A DNA stretch of 64,000 bases, from NCBI RefSeq assembly GCF_000518645.1, contig NZ_JADZ01000025.1:41900-105899 (forward strand), read 5' to 3'. Shown piece after piece: positions 60,665-64,000 of this stretch. Source of the DNA: Curvibacter gracilis ATCC BAA-807 (GTDB lineage Bacteria; Pseudomonadota; Gammaproteobacteria; Burkholderiales; Burkholderiaceae_C). Below the pieces are notes generated by a model that was given only the letters and a program-made list of their open reading frames with translations, searched no databases and had not been told where the DNA came from. A program made the translations under genes and the position numbers. Each line of letters begins with the position of its first letter. Within the stretch, counting starts at the first letter, position 1.

Positions 60665-62572
60665 ATGCCTGTGATCCACCCGCCTTTTTCTCAAGCCCAC
60701 CCGGTGCGCAGCCGCGCCGACATCCTGCGCATCGAGCAGGCCCGCCCTTTGGCCGAGGCCTTGCCGGTGCGCAGCACCTACGAGATCTTCTGCAATTCGG
60801 CGGCCGCCTTTGGTGACAAGACTGCCTTGACCTTTCTGCGCACGGCCGACCCGGCCGATGCCCCGATCCGCTGGAGCTACCGTCAACTGCTGGCCGGCAT
60901 CCACCAGACCGCCAACGCGCTGCACAGCCTGGGCTTTGAGCCCACCGACGCGGTGGCCGTGCTGCTGCCGGGTTGCCTGGAGTACCACCTGGCCCTGTGG
61001 GGCGGTGGTGCCGCAGGCATCGTGCAGCCACTGAACCCCTTGCTCAGTGACGAGAAGCTGGTGTCGCTGCTCCATGCGGCCCAGGCCAGGGTGCTGATCG
61101 CCTATGGTGCCGATGCCGAGGCCGGCTACTGGACCAAGGCCCGGCACCTGCTGGACCAGGTACCGACCTTGCGCACCGTGTTGCGTGTGCCACCGCACGA
61201 CGAAGTGGACACACCGGCCTTGCCCGAAGGCGTGCAGTGCTTCCGCCAGCTGATCGCGGCTCAGCCCGATGACCGCCTGCTCAGCGGGCGCGAGATCCAG
61301 CCCACCGACATCGCGGCCTATTTCCACACCGGGGGCACCACGGGCGCTCCGAAGCTGGCGCGGCACAGCCATGGGGCACAGGTGTTCTCGGCCTGGGCCG
61401 GCATCCAGGTGCAGGGCATGGGCCCGAAGGACGTGACCATCAACGGCTACCCCCTGTTCCATGTGGCCGGCGTGCTGGCCGGTGCCCTGAGCGCCTGCTC
61501 GGCCGGGGCCGAGACCATCATTCCGACCACCAGCCTGATGCGCAACCGCGCCGTCATCCAGAACTACTGGAAGCTGGTGCAGACCTACCGCAGCACCGTG
61601 CTGTCGGCCGTGCCCACGGTGTTGGCCGCGCTGGCCAATGTGCCGCTCGACGGGGCCGACATTTCTTCGCTGCGCTATGCCCGCACAGGCGCCGCCCCCA
61701 TGCCGCCTGAGCTGGCGCTGCGCTACCAGCAGCAGTTCGGCCTGCAGGTGCACGAATCGCTGGGCATGACCGAGATGGCGGGCATTTCCACCATCACGCC
61801 GCCCGGCGTGGTGGGGCCGGCGGGCTGCGTGGGCTTTGCGCTGCCCTTCGTGCAGATGCGCATCGTGCGCCTGGACGCCAGCGGCAACGCCAGCAACGAG
61901 GACCTGCCCGCAGGTCAGCCCGGCATGATCCTGTTCAAGTCGCCCAACCTGTTCTCGGGCTTTCTGGACCCGGCCGACACCGCCAAGGCCTTCACCGCGG
62001 ATGGCTGGCTGGCCACGGGCGACCTGGGCTTTGTGGATGAGGAGGGGCGCCTGAACATCTCGGGCCGCTCCAAGGACCTGATCATCCGCGGCGGCCACAA
62101 CATCGACCCCAAGGTGATCGAAGACGCGGTGGCGGCCCACCCGGCCGTGCAGCTCAGCGCCGCCGTGGGGGCGCCTGATGCCTACGCGGGTGAGCTGCCG
62201 GTGGTGTACGTCACGCTGGTGCCCGGCCAGAGCGTCACCGAGCAGGAGCTGCTGGCCTTTGCCGCCAGCCGCGTGGACGAGGCGCCGGCCCGGCCGCGCC
62301 ACATCACCGTGCTCGATCAGATGCCCATGACCAACGTGGGCAAGATCTTCAAGCCCGATCTGCGCGCCCTGGCCACCCGGGCCGTGATCGAGGACCTGGC
62401 GCGCCAATGTGCGACCGAGGCCGGCCTAGCCCAGGCCCCTGAGCTGCGCATCGAACATTCAGCCGAGGGCTGGCTTGTGGCGCCCGCGAATGGGGAGGCC
62501 CCAGAGGCCTGGGCCCAGGCCCTGGCCACCGCCCTGGAGCGCCTGCCCGTCAAGGTGCGTTGGCAAGGCTGA
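60665..62572 (+). CDS. Acyl-CoA synthetase (AMP-forming), long type
   Basis: This 635-residue adenylate-forming enzyme has the P-loop variant FHTGGTTGAPKLARHSH, in which Leu replaces the usual Gly after PK. Also present are HESLGMTEMAGIST, LATGDLGFVDEEGRLNISGR then SKDLIIRGGHNIDPKVIED, and NVGKIFKPDLR with the catalytic Lys. The substrate is unknown; the neighbouring dehydrogenase, thiolase and Bug genes argue for an organic acid degraded by beta-oxidation. The C-terminal 60 residues are an extra tail with a crossover beta/alpha look. The ATG lies in a leader with no clear ribosome-binding site. Confidence 0.88.
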   Translation: MPVIHPPFSQAHPVRSRADILRIEQARPLAEALPVRSTYEIFCNSAAAFGDKTALTFLRTADPADAPIRWSYRQLLAGIHQTANALHSLGFEPTDAVAVLLPGCLEYHLALWGGGAAGIVQPLNPLLSDEKLVSLLHAAQARVLIAYGADAEAGYWTKARHLLDQVPTLRTVLRVPPHDEVDTPALPEGVQCFRQLIAAQPDDRLLSGREIQPTDIAAYFHTGGTTGAPKLARHSHGAQVFSAWAGIQVQGMGPKDVTINGYPLFHVAGVLAGALSACSAGAETIIPTTSLMRNRAVIQNYWKLVQTYRSTVLSAVPTVLAALANVPLDGADISSLRYARTGAAPMPPELALRYQQQFGLQVHESLGMTEMAGISTITPPGVVGPAGCVGFALPFVQMRIVRLDASGNASNEDLPAGQPGMILFKSPNLFSGFLDPADTAKAFTADGWLATGDLGFVDEEGRLNISGRSKDLIIRGGHNIDPKVIEDAVAAHPAVQLSAAVGAPDAYAGELPVVYVTLVPGQSVTEQELLAFAASRVDEAPARPRHITVLDQMPMTNVGKIFKPDLRALATRAVIEDLARQCATEAGLAQAPELRIEHSAEGWLVAPANGEAPEAWAQALATALERLPVKVRWQG

Positions 62573-62607
62573 GCATCAGGCCCCAAGAATTCAAAAAAGG
62601 AGACATC

Positions 62608-63612
62608 ATGAAAGACATCCATCACAGCACCCGCCGCCACTGGCTGGGGCAGGCCGGCGCCGCCGGGCTGCTCCTGGCCGGGGCCATGCCCTTGCGTGCC
62701 GCCGAGCCCTGGCCCACCAAGCCGGTCAAGATCATCGTGCCCTTCAATGCGGGGGGCGCCACCGACACGGTGGCCCGCGTGATCGGCGAGAAGCTGTCCT
62801 CGCGCCTGGGCCAGCCGGTGCTGATCGACAACCGGGGCGGTGCCGCAGGCATCCTGGGCACCGATGCCGTGGCCAAGGCCGCGCCCGATGGCTACACCCT
62901 GGTGCTGTCGCTGAGCACCTCGCTGCTGATCAACCAGTTCCTGTACACCAAGATGCCCTACAACGCCCAGCGCGATCTGGCGCTGGTGTCGCTGATCGCC
63001 AATGCGCCCACGGTGTTGGTCGTCAATGCCGGCCTGCCGGTGAGCAACGGGGCCGAGCTGATGGCCTACATGGCCAAGAACAAGGGCAAGCTGTCGTATG
63101 GGTCCTGGGGCGTGGGCTCCCAGGCTCATCTGGCCGGCGCCTACATGAGCCAGGCCCAGGACGCTGACATGTCGCATGTGGCCTACAAGGGCGAGGCCCC
63201 GATGCTGCAGGATTTGATTGGCGGGCAGATTCAATTGGCTTTTGCCAGCGCCCTGGGCGCCAAACCCCACATTGAAACGGGTAAGCTCAAGGCCATCGGC
63301 GTCACAGGAGAGCAGCGCATGACCGTGCTGCCCAACGTGCCCACACTCCCTGAACAGGGGCTCAAGGACGAGGTGTACCGCACCTCGGGCTGGGTGGGCA
63401 TGGCAGCACCGGCCAAAACCCCGGTGGACATCGTGCAACGCATCTCGAGCGAGGTGCGCGCGGTCTGCGCGCTACCCGACGTTAAGGAGCGCATAGCGTC
63501 CATGGGTTTCATGGCAGTGGGCAACACCCCCGAACAATTCGGTACATTCTACAAACGCGAATTTCCCGTCTGGGAGCGTCTGGTCAAGCAGTCTGGCGCC
63601 CAGCTCGACTGA
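62608..63612 (+). CDS. Bug family tripartite tricarboxylate receptor
   Basis: This 334-residue receptor has a twin-Arg signal sequence ([18 protein letters not shown], cut near LRAAEP), the ligand loops [17 protein letters not shown] and [16 protein letters not shown], and [20 protein letters not shown]. It follows the acyl-CoA synthetase by 35 bases and precedes etfB by 28, so it lies in the same transcript. Two Bug genes in one operon suggest that more than one acid, or the two halves of an uptake range, are served. AAAAGGAGA gives a very good ribosome-binding site. Confidence 0.93.
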   Translation: MKDIHHSTRRHWLGQAGAAGLLLAGAMPLRAAEPWPTKPVKIIVPFNAGGATDTVARVIGEKLSSRLGQPVLIDNRGGAAGILGTDAVAKAAPDGYTLVLSLSTSLLINQFLYTKMPYNAQRDLALVSLIANAPTVLVVNAGLPVSNGAELMAYMAKNKGKLSYGSWGVGSQAHLAGAYMSQAQDADMSHVAYKGEAPMLQDLIGGQIQLAFASALGAKPHIETGKLKAIGVTGEQRMTVLPNVPTLPEQGLKDEVYRTSGWVGMAAPAKTPVDIVQRISSEVRAVCALPDVKERIASMGFMAVGNTPEQFGTFYKREFPVWERLVKQSGAQLD

Positions 63613-63640
63613 ACAAAGCATTCATTCAAGAGGAAGCAAC

Positions 63641-64000
63641 ATGAAGATTCTCGTCCCCGTCAAACGCGTGGTGGACTACAACGTGAAGGTCCGGGTGAAG
63701 TCGGACAACACGGGTGTGGACATCGCCAACGTCAAGATGAGCATGAACCCCTTTGACGAGATTGCCGTCGAAGAAGCGGTGCGCCTGAAGGAAAAAGGCG
63801 TGGCCACCGAGGTGATCGCGGTGAGCTGCGGCGTGGCCCAGTGCCAGGAGACCCTGCGCACGGCCATGGCCATCGGTGCGGACCGGGCCATCCTGGTCGA
63901 AACCCCCGCCGACCTCGAACTGCAGCCCCTGGCCGTGGCCAAGCTGCTCAACGCGCTGGTGGCCAAGGAGCAACCGGGCCTGATCATCCTGGGCAAGCAA
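63641..64000 (+). CDS. etfB: Electron transfer flavoprotein, beta subunit (partial)
   Basis: The first 120 codons are present and the gene runs off the right edge. It starts [20 protein letters not shown], then [20 protein letters not shown] and [14 protein letters not shown], the AMP-binding beta subunit signature. With EtfA it takes electrons from acyl-CoA dehydrogenases to the quinone pool, which fits the PimCD-like pair upstream. AGAGGAAG precedes the ATG. It could be the shared household ETF rather than a pathway-specific copy. Confidence 0.93.
   Translation, partial: MKILVPVKRVVDYNVKVRVKSDNTGVDIANVKMSMNPFDEIAVEEAVRLKEKGVATEVIAVSCGVAQCQETLRTAMAIGADRAILVETPADLELQPLAVAKLLNALVAKEQPGLIILGKQ

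Overview
The window is one contiguous piece of a high-GC chromosome, most likely from a betaproteobacterium of the order Burkholderiales (Comamonadaceae / Leptothrix-Ideonella-Aquabacterium type). The grounds are four orphan Bug (tripartite tricarboxylate) solute receptors, three DUF4148-type small exported proteins, a ccoI-ccoS-ccoNOQP-ccoGH block joined to fnr and hemN, a 6S RNA gene behind zapA, and a CoA-dependent acid catabolism island with large and small PimC/PimD-type dehydrogenases. I see no insertion sequence, integrase, CRISPR array, tRNA or rRNA. The window opens inside fumC and ends inside etfB.

Layout. 1-4400: fumC end, a YqhA-family membrane protein, acetyl-CoA synthetase, a type IV pilin and a universal stress protein. 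4450-15745: microaerobic respiration module (copper ATPase ccoI, ccoS, cbb3 oxidase ccoNOQP, ccoGH, an unnamed two-helix membrane protein, fnr, hemN, a TauE/SafE-like permease). Three FNR-type palindromes sit exactly in the promoter regions of ccoI/uspA, ccoN and fnr/hemN. 15882-19627: an HD-GYP-like protein overlapping a PAS-GGDEF-EAL protein (cyclic-di-GMP). 19666-21429: a TSUP permease, 6S RNA, zapA and a zapB-like gene. 21480-33114: a B12-riboswitch-controlled island for cobalamin uptake and late synthesis (btuB, cobB, cobU, btuFCD, cobO, bluB, cbiB, cobC, cobQ), with many genes overlapping by ATGA or similar.

33115-34743 holds a homoserine dehydrogenase gene preceded by what looks like a translation-coupled attenuator: a short frame ending in Met-Met-Met-Ile-Thr-Ile-Thr-Thr, a possible antiterminator and a rho-independent terminator just before the gene. 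These three residues are end products of homoserine metabolism, so this is the most interesting regulatory element in the window.

34830-41257: a conserved unknown, a PAP2-family protein, three DUF4148 paralogues around an MFS transporter, an acyl-CoA synthetase and a SYLF-domain protein. 41461-47901: a leftward set (acyl-CoA dehydrogenase, two Bug receptors, thioesterase, CoA-transferase) with a divergent LysR gene whose start region carries a perfect 7-bp inverted repeat. 47960-50605: two small coupled unknowns, a patatin-like lipase and a single-domain response regulator. 50617-64000: a LysR gene diverging from a long rightward catabolic set (FadJ-like, thiolase, PimC-like, PimD-like, enoyl-CoA hydratase, CoA-transferase, Bug receptor, acyl-CoA ligase, Bug receptor, etfB) that together could import, activate and beta-oxidise an organic acid, possibly a dicarboxylate, passing electrons to ETF.
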